Of a stretch of 60,349 nt of DNA, positions 33,279 through 40,870 are shown in pieces (the first letter of the stretch is position 1; every line of letters begins with the position of its first letter). This DNA is from an uncultured Prevotellaceae bacterium. GTDB lineage: Bacteria > Bacteroidota > Bacteroidia > Bacteroidales > Muribaculaceae. The notes below the pieces were generated by a model, which was given only the letters and a program-made list of their open reading frames with translations, did no database searches and was not told the DNA's origin. Position numbers and translations under genes: made by a program. The stretch lies in contig CAMVKS010000014.1 in assembly GCA_947167995.1 (NCBI GenBank), positions 1-60,349 of the forward strand. Direction: 5' to 3'.

Positions 33279-34109
33279 ATGAATTTCTTTAAATGGATAA
33301 TGATAACAGCTATGGCTTTAATGTGTGGAATCAATGTAAATGCACAAAAGCCTCTTGTGCTTTATTATTCGCAGACGTCGAATACCAAGGCTGTGGCCGA
33401 GGAAATTGCCACCAAGCTTGGAGCCGACATTGAGGAAATTGCGCTTGTAACCCCCTATGACGGAGATTACAAGGCAACCATTGAGCGCAGCAAGAAAGAG
33501 CGTGAGCAAGGAATCACGCCCGAAATCAAGCCTCTGAAGGTTGATGTTGCCAAGTATGACGTTATATTTCTGGGTTATCCCATTTGGTATGGAACCTATG
33601 CTCCACCCATTGCCACGCTGCTCAACAAAGTGGACCTGAGTGGCAAGACTATTGTTCCATTCTGCACCTTTGGCAGCGGAGGCCTGGAGTCGAGTGCTGC
33701 CAACCTTGCCCATGCTCAGCCTAAAGCAAAGATTCTTGACGGCTATGGAGTGCGTGCTGCCCGCATGGATGCTATGCCCGAGGAGGTTGACCAGTTTTTG
33801 AAAGAAAGTGGGTTTATTGAAGGACCATACGTTAAGCTCCCAGAGTTCTCAAAACCACATGCTGTGAATGATGCTGAAGCGAAAATTTTTGACGCAGCTG
33901 TTGGCAATTATCCCATGATTAAAGCCAAGGCGGTGGAAGTGGCAACACGCAGCATTCCTTATGGCATAGAATACTTGTATACTGCCGTAGACATGCTTTC
34001 TGTTAGTGATTTAAGACCAGAAAAAACCTCCTTTTCAGGAATAACAATAAAAATCTATGTAACAGTGGCAAACGGCAAACTGCCTGTATTCACCCGAGTT
34101 GTTAGATAA
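33279..34109 (+). CDS. Secreted flavodoxin-like protein
   Basis: A 276-residue protein with a clear Sec signal (MNFFKWIMITAMALMCGINVNAQ). A flavodoxin domain follows: the FMN phosphate loop LYYSQTSNTKAVAEEIA (about residues 27-43), VIFLGYPIWYGTYAPPI and IVPFCTFGSGG. Residues ~190-276 form an extra C-terminal part with no motif that I recognise. Flavodoxins normally work in the cytoplasm; the signal peptide puts this one in the periplasm or outside. It lies in an operon between a glycosyltransferase (6 bp) and a radical SAM gene (20 bp). Confidence 0.88.
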   Translation: MNFFKWIMITAMALMCGINVNAQKPLVLYYSQTSNTKAVAEEIATKLGADIEEIALVTPYDGDYKATIERSKKEREQGITPEIKPLKVDVAKYDVIFLGYPIWYGTYAPPIATLLNKVDLSGKTIVPFCTFGSGGLESSAANLAHAQPKAKILDGYGVRAARMDAMPEEVDQFLKESGFIEGPYVKLPEFSKPHAVNDAEAKIFDAAVGNYPMIKAKAVEVATRSIPYGIEYLYTAVDMLSVSDLRPEKTSFSGITIKIYVTVANGKLPVFTRVVR

Positions 34110-34129
34110 ATGTATAAAAATAGATAATC

Positions 34130-34912
34130 ATGCAAACAGTTTTATTTACAAGTACGATATTCGGTCCCATCCACAGCCGCAGGCTGGGGACTTCACTTGG
34201 TATTAACCTCATGCCTAACGATGGCAAGATTTGCTCGTTTGACTGCCTCTACTGCGAGGCAGGCTACAACGCCCAGGGACCTGGCACCACTGGTGTGTCG
34301 AAGCGCGAAGAAGTGAAAAGGCAACTCAAAGCCAAACTCAAGGCGATGCACGAGGCTGGCGAGAAACTCGACGTGATAACCTTCTCGGGCAACGGCGAGC
34401 CCACATTGCACCCCAACTTCAAGGAGATAGTGCATGACGTGATAAACCTGCGCAACCAGTATTTTCCTGAAGCTAAAGTGAGCGTGCTGAGCAACGCTAC
34501 GATGGCTGGTCGCCCCAATGTGATTGCCGCCCTCAAGCAGGTGGACAACAACATCCTCAAGCTCGACAGTGCCGTGGCCCGCACCATGCGATTGATTAAC
34601 CGCCCCGTGTCGCCCAATGTGCTGCCACAAGGTATTATCGAGGACCTGAAAGCCTTTGGCGGCAAGTGCATTGTCCAGACCATGATGGTGCGCGGCGAGC
34701 ACGACGGTGAGATAGTGGACAACACCACCGATGCCGAGATCGATGCCCTGATCAATGCCTATCTTGCCATCAAACCCCGCGAGATCATGCTCTACACCAT
34801 CGACCGCAAGACTCCCGAGCAAAAGCTGGTGAAAGTGCCTGTCGAGGACCTCAAGCGCATAGCTCGCCACATCGAGAATGAGACAGGGATTACGGTGCAA
34901 GTGACAGGATAA
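34130..34912 (+). CDS. Radical SAM protein
   Basis: A 260-residue enzyme. The [4Fe-4S] cysteines are C35, C39 and C42 in CSFDCLYC. The SAM-binding motif TFSGNGEPTLHPNF follows at about residue 84. The opening FGPIHSRRLGTSLGINLMP is characteristic of the COG0731 group of radical SAM oxidoreductases, whose substrates are mostly unknown. It follows the flavodoxin gene by 20 bp. Flavodoxins can reduce radical SAM clusters, but that flavodoxin has a signal peptide, so the link is doubtful. A large inverted repeat ends the transcript. Confidence 0.9.
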   Translation: MQTVLFTSTIFGPIHSRRLGTSLGINLMPNDGKICSFDCLYCEAGYNAQGPGTTGVSKREEVKRQLKAKLKAMHEAGEKLDVITFSGNGEPTLHPNFKEIVHDVINLRNQYFPEAKVSVLSNATMAGRPNVIAALKQVDNNILKLDSAVARTMRLINRPVSPNVLPQGIIEDLKAFGGKCIVQTMMVRGEHDGEIVDNTTDAEIDALINAYLAIKPREIMLYTIDRKTPEQKLVKVPVEDLKRIARHIENETGITVQVTG

Positions 34913-34925
34913 ACAATTAAGTCAT

Positions 34926-34983
34926 AAGTGTTAAGTGCATTGACTACACACATAAAAGCCGTTTGCGGTTTTACTTAACACTT
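34926..34983. terminator. Long hairpin in the radical SAM-metallopeptidase spacer
   Basis: AAGTGTTAAGT (34926-34936) and ACTTAACACTT (34973-34983) are perfect 11-bp complements. Inside is a second hairpin, CCG-TTTG-CGG flanked by AAAA and TTTT. A terminator is likely. The outer arms belong to the TTAAGTGTTAAGT short-repeat family seen in other spacers. Confidence 0.6.
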
Positions 34984-35006
34984 AACATTCACTACTTAAA
35001 AAACCT

Positions 35007-35711
35007 GTGTATTTTATTGAGGACAAGGAGTTTGGTCGGGTGCTGCTCACAGTGCGCCGCAACATGCGCAACATGACCATGCGATGGAAAGCCGGAACCC
35101 TCTACATGAGCGTGCCAGCAGTGGTATCACGCGCCGACATCGAGCGCGTGCTCAACGACATACGCCCCAAGCTGCGCAAGGCTAAAGAAAAGAATGATAT
35201 TTCCTACCACACAGGGCAGGTGATTCAGTGCTACGACTTTACCATAACTATTGATGAGCAGGACAAGCTGCCCGGCAGAATCGTTTTCGGGTACAGCGAA
35301 ACCCATGTGACAGTGAGTGTGCCACAAGGCATCGATTTCGACAACCACAACACCAAGAAATGGATTTCCAAGGCGCTGAAGGTGGTGGCGCAAGACAAAG
35401 CTTCAAGGCTGTTGCTGCCACTGGCCAAGAGCATCACCCAGAGGGTGGGAGTGGCTCCTAACCACTTCGAGATAGGTCGAGGGTTGCGCAAACTCGGCCA
35501 CTGCACTCCCGGCAAGGTGATACAGCTCTCGGCAAACCTTGTCTTTCTTCCTGCCGAGCTCATAGAATACATTGTGTGTCACGAGCTCGCACACCTCACC
35601 CACATGAACCACTCGCCACAGTTCCACGCACTTGTCAACACCTACCTGATGGGGCGCGAGAAAGAATTAGAGAAAAAACTCAAAGCTTTCAACTGGCCAG
35701 TGATAAGATAA
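35007..35711 (+). CDS. YgjP-like (DUF45) zinc metallopeptidase
   Basis: A 234-residue protein with the zinc site HELAHLTHMNHSPQFHALV near residues 193-211: HExxH plus a third histidine in NHSxxFH, as in the M48-related YgjP/SprT-like family. The preceding YIVC and the family segment GHCTPGKVIQLSANLVFLP are also present. Its function in vivo is unknown. The start is GTG at 35007; no ATG precedes it in frame. It converges on ldcA. Confidence 0.88.
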   Translation: MYFIEDKEFGRVLLTVRRNMRNMTMRWKAGTLYMSVPAVVSRADIERVLNDIRPKLRKAKEKNDISYHTGQVIQCYDFTITIDEQDKLPGRIVFGYSETHVTVSVPQGIDFDNHNTKKWISKALKVVAQDKASRLLLPLAKSITQRVGVAPNHFEIGRGLRKLGHCTPGKVIQLSANLVFLPAELIEYIVCHELAHLTHMNHSPQFHALVNTYLMGREKELEKKLKAFNWPVIR

Positions 35712-35717
35712 CCCTTT

Positions 35718-36632
35718 TCACCAAGCGAAGCTTAGCTTGGTGGCAGTGGGAGTCACGTCGAGGGTGGCTGTAGCACCTTCCACTATGGGCACGTTGCGTG
35801 GGATGTGGCCAATGGGGAAGTTGAAGGCTACTGGGTAGCCGTAGGGTGCCACCATGTCGGCAATCATGTCGACCATCGCCGTTGTCTCCTCGCCACGGTG
35901 CTTGGTGAACTGCCCCACTATCAGTCCAGCTAAATTGGGCAGAATGCCAGCCAACCGCAGGTGATAGAGCAATCGCTGCACTTGATAGACCTGCTCGGCA
36001 ACATCTTCGATGAAAATTATATTTCCCGGCTTTATCATGTTGAACGGGGTGGCAAGCAGCGACATGAGCACAGCCAGGTTGCCGCCAGTGATGGTTGCCG
36101 TGGCAGTGCCGCAGCGGTTGTGGGGGTGGGGGAGCACCCGATAGGATGGAAACTCGCCACGAGTCATGATATTATAGTTGATTTGGTTAATCTCATCGTC
36201 AATGTCGTGGAGGGTGAGATGCTTGGCCATGGGCGAGTGGATGCTCATCACACCGGCGCGGTGCCAAGCGGCATGCAGTGCCGAGATGTCGCTGAAGCCC
36301 ACTATCCACTTGGGATGGCTGGCGATATAATCCAAGTCGAGATATTCCAGCAGATGCACTGCTCCATATCCACCACGGCTGCACAAGATGGCGCGTACCT
36401 CGGGGTCGTGGAGAGCCTGGTTCAAGTCACTCAGGCGATCCTGCCAGGGCGCACTGTGGCTTATCACACCATAGGTTTTACACTCCTGCTTGCAATGCTC
36501 TCCCAGCACTGGCACAAACCCCCATTTCTCGAAGGCACGCACCGCGCCGTCCACCCTCTCGGGTAGCACTGCCCCCGAGGGTGATACTATGGCAATCTTG
36601 TCGCCTGGTTTCAGTAATGGAGGAAGAAACAT
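35718..36632 (-). CDS. LD-carboxypeptidase (peptidase S66)
   Basis: A 304-residue MccF/LdcA-type serine peptidase. It opens with LLKPGDKIAIVSPSGAVLPE. The family segment is ILCSRGGYGAVHLLEYLDLDYI, followed by the nucleophile-region WIVGFSDISALHAAWHRAG and, later, the catalytic Glu region IIFIEDVAEQVYQVQR and FPIGHIPRN (His). LdcA removes the terminal D-alanine of muropeptide tetrapeptides during cell-wall recycling. No signal peptide, so it is cytoplasmic. It starts 30 bp after nadK and is probably co-transcribed with it. Confidence 0.92.
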   Translation of the reverse strand: MFLPPLLKPGDKIAIVSPSGAVLPERVDGAVRAFEKWGFVPVLGEHCKQECKTYGVISHSAPWQDRLSDLNQALHDPEVRAILCSRGGYGAVHLLEYLDLDYIASHPKWIVGFSDISALHAAWHRAGVMSIHSPMAKHLTLHDIDDEINQINYNIMTRGEFPSYRVLPHPHNRCGTATATITGGNLAVLMSLLATPFNMIKPGNIIFIEDVAEQVYQVQRLLYHLRLAGILPNLAGLIVGQFTKHRGEETTAMVDMIADMVAPYGYPVAFNFPIGHIPRNVPIVEGATATLDVTPTATKLSFAW

Positions 36633-36662
36633 TTTTTAAGTGTTAAGTAGTGCAATTGTGCA

Positions 36663-37529
36663 TCACCTTTGATCGGCGCCCCACAGCAGTTTCTCGCGCA
36701 GGGTATTGGCAAAGTTATGATTCTGTTTTTGTATTACCTTGAGCTTGTAGGGTGCTTGAGCTATCTTCACCGTGCTGCCACTGGGGAGCGTCATCGCCAT
36801 ACCGTCGACACTCACCTGTATCCACTTTGCACGTGTGTTGATGGTCACTACTATCTCAGAGTCGTCGGCAATCACTATGGGTCGCATCGTGAGCGAGTGA
36901 GGGGAGATGGGTGTGAGTGCGAGGCAACTTGTCAAGGGCATGATAATGGGTCCTCCGGCACTCATGTTGTAGGCCGTAGAGCCCGTGGGAGTGCTTATCA
37001 CCAGTCCGTCGCCTTTATAGGTTGTCAATATTGTTCCATTGATGGTGGTGGGAATGGAAATCATCGATGTGGTATCCTGTCGGAGAATAGCTATCTCGTT
37101 GAGAGCAACAATGTTGTCGCATGGCTTGCCGTCGATGCTCATGAGCTGCAGCATGGTGCGGTCCTCGTGCCGGCACTTGCCTGCCTTGATGTTTTCTATC
37201 ATGAGCTGCGCCTCGTTGAGCCTGCAAGCTGCAAGATAACCCAGATGCCCTGTATTGACCCCTACCACTGGTGTGCTGGTTCGTGCCATGAGGGCCGCCT
37301 TGCTCAGCAATGTGCCATCACCTCCAATGCTCACCGCAATCGAGGCCCCTTCGAAGCTGTCGTCTCCAAAAGTGGGCACATCGCTGGTGTCAATGCCGAG
37401 CTTGTCAAGATAATTGCTGAAATTCTCTTCCACAATAAGCTCTCCTGCTTGCTTTATATATAAGACAAATTCGGCCAATTGAGCCTTGTATTTCTCTTGA
37501 TAACTATTGCCAAAAAGTGCAATCTTCAT
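36663..37529 (-). CDS. nadK: NAD kinase
   Basis: Phosphorylates NAD to NADP. The 288-residue protein has GGDGT at residues 69-73, NTGHLGYLA (about 95-103), and VISTPTGSTAYNMSAGGPI (about 178-196), all diagnostic of the family. It is divergent from pdxJ over 221 bp and heads a two-gene unit with ldcA. I recall nadK next to pdxJ and exbB in other Bacteroidales. Confidence 0.96.
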   Translation of the reverse strand: MKIALFGNSYQEKYKAQLAEFVLYIKQAGELIVEENFSNYLDKLGIDTSDVPTFGDDSFEGASIAVSIGGDGTLLSKAALMARTSTPVVGVNTGHLGYLAACRLNEAQLMIENIKAGKCRHEDRTMLQLMSIDGKPCDNIVALNEIAILRQDTTSMISIPTTINGTILTTYKGDGLVISTPTGSTAYNMSAGGPIIMPLTSCLALTPISPHSLTMRPIVIADDSEIVVTINTRAKWIQVSVDGMAMTLPSGSTVKIAQAPYKLKVIQKQNHNFANTLREKLLWGADQR

Positions 37530-37625
37530 AGCTGAAAGGGTTTTAGAAATCGAGGTAAATTTGTGAAAAACGTTGAAAAATCTTTTTAAAGTGCTATTTT
37601 CTTTTTATTTCTCACTAATTACTTT

Positions 37626-37633
37626 TACTTTTG
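37626..37633 (+). promoter_or_regulatory. Putative -7 element for pdxJ-exbBD-tonB
   Basis: TACTTTTG, 118 bp before the pdxJ start. This would give a leader of about 110 nt, long enough for a regulatory structure, though none is evident. Confidence 0.45.
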
Positions 37634-37750
37634 TACTTTTAAAACGAGTAACTTGTGCTTTATTTGTCGGCAAATATAGTAATTTTTGCCCACATTGAGG
37701 CACTAATATAAGAAAACAACACGTTATAAAAATAGCAAAGCAACTTTTTT

Positions 37751-38464
37751 ATGGTAAATCTGAGTGTAAATGTAAATAAAATAGCCACTTTACGCAATGC
37801 TCGCGGAGGCAACCTGCCAAATGTTTTGCAGGTGGCTCTCGACTGCGAGAAATTTGGAGCAAACGGTATCACGGTGCATCCTCGTCCCGACGAGCGTCAC
37901 ATCACACGCGACGATGTCTACACGCTGCGGCCAGCATTGCACACCGAATTCAACATCGAAGGCTTTCCCGACGAGCGATACATGGAAATCGTGCTTCAGG
38001 TGAAACCTCATCAGGCCACTTTGGTGCCCGATGCTCCTGGCGTGCTCACCTCATCGCAAGGATGGCCCATCGCCGAGAACAGAGAGTTCCTGTGCAACAT
38101 CGTTGAACGCCTCAAGGATGCAGGCATCAGAGTGAGCATCTTTGTCGACGCGCTTGAAGAGCGAGTGCGTCAGGCTGCCAGTGTGGGAGCCGATAGGGTA
38201 GAGCTGTACACGGGCCCCTATGCCGAGATGTTCTCTCACGACCCCGAGAAAGCCGTCGAACCCTACCGCCAAGCCGCACTTGTGGCTCACAGCGAAGGCC
38301 TGGGTCTCAACGCCGGTCACGACTTGAACCTGCTCAACCTCAGGTACTTCAAGGACAACGTTCCCTACCTTGACGAGGTATCGATAGGGCATGCCCTGAT
38401 TAGCGACGCACTGTATTTAGGTCTCGAGCACACCATCGCGGCCTATCAGAAATGTCTTGAGTGA
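37751..38464 (+). CDS. pdxJ: Pyridoxine 5'-phosphate synthase
   Basis: Makes pyridoxine phosphate in the DXP-dependent vitamin B6 route. The 237-residue TIM barrel begins [22 protein letters not shown] and has [21 protein letters not shown] and [14 protein letters not shown], each part of the conserved active site. It stands 54 bp before exbB and probably shares its transcript. The link to the TonB system may be positional only. Confidence 0.96.
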   Translation: MVNLSVNVNKIATLRNARGGNLPNVLQVALDCEKFGANGITVHPRPDERHITRDDVYTLRPALHTEFNIEGFPDERYMEIVLQVKPHQATLVPDAPGVLTSSQGWPIAENREFLCNIVERLKDAGIRVSIFVDALEERVRQAASVGADRVELYTGPYAEMFSHDPEKAVEPYRQAALVAHSEGLGLNAGHDLNLLNLRYFKDNVPYLDEVSIGHALISDALYLGLEHTIAAYQKCLE

Positions 38465-38518
38465 TTAACAATTTAACAAGCAATTAATAACAACACAAAA
38501 ATAAAAAATCTAAGCATC

Positions 38519-39220
38519 ATGGCAATACTTAACATGATTGTAGCCCAAGTGGCAACTCAAAGCGCAAAGAGCGCTGTATTATCGGTGTGGGACTTGACCC
38601 TCAAGGGAGGCTGGCTCATGATTCCACTCGCATTGCTCCTGCTCGTGAGCATTTACATTTTCTTTGAGCGACTGTTCGCCACCAGCAGGGTGACAAAGGC
38701 CGACTCGCAGTTTCTACAACAAATCAAGAGCTTGATTCAAGCAGGTAAAATAGAAGATGCAAAACAACTGTGCCAGACAACCAACACAGCATACTCTCGC
38801 ATGATTGAGAAGGGTGTGTCGCGCATAGGCCGCCCCATGAACGACGTGCTCGTAGCTATCGAGAACGTGGGCAACATGGAGATTGCAAGAATGGAGAAAG
38901 GCTTCAACTGGCTTGCCACAACAGCTGCAGGTGCTCCAATGATTGGATTCCTGGGCACCGTGACCGGTATGGTTCAGGCATTCTATTCTCTTGCCAGCGC
39001 CGGACAGAACAGCAACGTGAGCATCCTGGCAAGCGGTATCTACGAAGCGTTGATGACAACCGTTGCCGGTCTGGTAGTGGGCATCTTGGCTCTCTTTGCC
39101 TACAACTATCTCACCTCTCGAGTGAATAAAATCATGAACCGACTCGAGGGCAACACCATGGAGTTCATGGACCTCCTGAATGAGCCAGCAGCTCAACCTC
39201 CTCACTTCAACAAACGCTAA
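38519..39220 (+). CDS. exbB: ExbB/TolQ/MotA-family proton channel protein
   Basis: A 233-residue inner-membrane protein with three hydrophobic segments: about 30-50 (GGWLMIPLALLLLVSIYIFF), 137-160 (GAPMIGFLGTVTGMVQAFYSL) and 170-200 (YEALMTTVAGLVVGILALFAYN). The pairing of segments two and three with the glycine/proline-rich GFLGTVTGM is the MotA/ExbB core. With ExbD it uses the proton gradient to power outer-membrane transport through a TonB-like protein. It is 12 bp before exbD. Confidence 0.94.
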   Translation: MAILNMIVAQVATQSAKSAVLSVWDLTLKGGWLMIPLALLLLVSIYIFFERLFATSRVTKADSQFLQQIKSLIQAGKIEDAKQLCQTTNTAYSRMIEKGVSRIGRPMNDVLVAIENVGNMEIARMEKGFNWLATTAAGAPMIGFLGTVTGMVQAFYSLASAGQNSNVSILASGIYEALMTTVAGLVVGILALFAYNYLTSRVNKIMNRLEGNTMEFMDLLNEPAAQPPHFNKR

Positions 39221-39232
39221 CCTTGATTGACT

Positions 39233-39787
39233 ATGGCACTAAAGAGACAACATAAGACTCTGTCGATGTTCAGCATGGCGTCTATGACCGATGTCATCTT
39301 CTTGCTGCTCATCTTCTTCATGGTCACTTCCACATTTGTCTTTCCCTCGGCGATGGAGGTGAACCTGCCACAGAGCAGCCAGCAGACGGCAATCAAGCCC
39401 ACGACGCGAATTTTTATCGACAAGGACTTGAACATGTTTGCCACTCAGGGCGACTCCATCTCGCAAGGCGACCTCAAGCCGCTGCCCGACGACCAGCTCT
39501 ATGGCTTCTTGATGGCGGTCAAGGAGAGCGACCCTTCACAATTTATCGCTCTTCATGCCGACCAAGACGTTCCTTATGGCAAGATTGTAGACATCCTCGA
39601 CAAGGGTTCTAAAGTGGGAATAAAGGTTGTTCTTGCTACTAAACCAGCCAACGACACCTATGCGGCACCAGAGCCCGAACCACAAGGCGAAGAAGGTGCT
39701 GCTATCGACGACTCTCAGGCCTATGGTGATGGCGACTACAGTGATGAAGCACCCGAGGCAGCACCATCACAACCCGCCTATCAATAA
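39233..39787 (+). CDS. exbD: ExbD/TolR-family protein
   Basis: A 184-residue protein starting ATG at 39233. A TTG two codons upstream is in frame but less likely. A single transmembrane helix (about residues 17-40, DVIFLLLIFFMVTSTFVFP) carries the critical aspartate of MASMTDVIF. The periplasmic ExbD domain follows (MEVNLPQSSQQ, IFIDKDLNMFA, ALHADQDVPYGKIVDILD). The tail after residue ~140 is acidic and rich in E, P and A. It lies between exbB (12 bp) and tonB (43 bp). Confidence 0.93.
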   Translation: MALKRQHKTLSMFSMASMTDVIFLLLIFFMVTSTFVFPSAMEVNLPQSSQQTAIKPTTRIFIDKDLNMFATQGDSISQGDLKPLPDDQLYGFLMAVKESDPSQFIALHADQDVPYGKIVDILDKGSKVGIKVVLATKPANDTYAAPEPEPQGEEGAAIDDSQAYGDGDYSDEAPEAAPSQPAYQ

Positions 39788-39830
39788 ATCCTCACTTCAC
39801 ACACTCATCCACCCACCGAAATCTTTATAG

Positions 39831-40691
39831 ATGGCTAAAAATAACGAAAACAGGAATAAACGGTATGCTGCAATAATCACGTTGCTCTTGGGATTGTGCA
39901 TCGTGGAATTGCTCATGCTCACAAGCATGAAGTACAACCGTCTCGACGATGATGAGCAGTCGCAACAGCTGTTGCAAGACTCCATCGTCTTTGGCGGTGA
40001 GGAGTACATTGCCTTGGGTGACTTCTTGGAACCTGTAGCATCGGACGACATGGCACCCAACGGTGAACAGTCGCTCATGGAGAGCGATGCACAAGAAAAT
40101 CTACAGCAGACGGGACAAAACGACCTCCAGGATCAAGGCTCAGTCAACGAGCCACCCAAGCAGCAAGTCACCACCAACCGACAATCACCCATGAATGTTC
40201 CTGCGCAGACCAACAAGCGGCCTCAAGCGCAGGCCAACACCAACCAGCCTGGCAATGCGCAAAGGCGCGGCAATCCCACCAGTCAAGCTTCGACCAAGCC
40301 CACCAACACACCTTCGTCGTCAAGCAGTCACTCCAGCAGGCGCGTCGATAACGCATTTGGTGCCAGCAATGGCAGTGGACAAGGAAAGCAGGGCAATCCC
40401 AATGGCTCTAACGATGGAAAAAGCGTTGGACGCCCTGGCATAAGCGGACTTGATGGTTACACACTCGAATACTTCCCCACAGCCACCTGCCCAGGACCAG
40501 GCACAGTGGTCATCAGAGTAACCGTGAGCCCCACAGGAAATGTGAGGAGTGCAACCGTGACAGGTGGTACGCTGCGCTCAAATCAGCGTGCCTGCAACAT
40601 CTGCCTGGGACTGGCGAAGCAATCTCGTTTCAAAGTACCCAAGGGACAGAGCATCGAGCGCACTGGAACTTTGACCTACAAGGTTCAATAA
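39831..40691 (+). CDS. tonB: TonB-like energy transducer
   Basis: A 286-residue protein with a cytoplasmic N-terminus (MAKNNENRNKRY), a membrane anchor (AAIITLLLGLCIVELLMLTSM, about residues 13-33), a Q/N/P/S-rich periplasmic linker (about 85-200), and a TonB-like C-terminal domain beginning near 207 (GYTLEYFPTATCPGPGTVVIRVTVSPTGNVRSATV as a region). The domain has the PTGNV β-turn of TonB. It also contains several cysteines, unusual for TonB. It completes the ExbB-ExbD-TonB motor and is followed by a strong terminator. Confidence 0.85.
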   Translation: MAKNNENRNKRYAAIITLLLGLCIVELLMLTSMKYNRLDDDEQSQQLLQDSIVFGGEEYIALGDFLEPVASDDMAPNGEQSLMESDAQENLQQTGQNDLQDQGSVNEPPKQQVTTNRQSPMNVPAQTNKRPQAQANTNQPGNAQRRGNPTSQASTKPTNTPSSSSSHSSRRVDNAFGASNGSGQGKQGNPNGSNDGKSVGRPGISGLDGYTLEYFPTATCPGPGTVVIRVTVSPTGNVRSATVTGGTLRSNQRACNICLGLAKQSRFKVPKGQSIERTGTLTYKVQ

Positions 40692-40705
40692 CCTCAACAT
40701 GGGTG

Positions 40706-40759
40706 TCAAGTTATATAAGTAGTCAGTGTTAGCCACTATGGTGGGACTGATTATCTTGA
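40706..40759 (+). other. Structured RNA segment in the tonB 3' region
   Basis: TCAAG/CTTGA, TCAGT/ACTGA and CCAC-TATG-GTGG pair in nested order, so the 3' end of the tonB message can fold into three stacked helices. The biological meaning is unknown. It precedes the terminator at 40785. Confidence 0.35.
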
Positions 40760-40784
40760 CTCTTTAAAGACAAGCACATACACT

Positions 40785-40820
40785 AAAAGCGCCTCCATTT
40801 TTTTGCTGGAGGCGCTTTTT
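40785..40820. terminator. Bidirectional terminator between tonB and the nucleoside kinase
   Basis: AAAAGCGCCTCCA and TGGAGGCGCTTTT are perfect 13-bp complements around a 9-nt T-rich loop, ending in TTTTT on the plus strand and TTTT on the minus strand. It serves both convergent units. Confidence 0.9.
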
Positions 40821-40870
40821 GCGTGTTATGCGACATATAACTGTGCTGATATATCACGAGATAGCGATAA

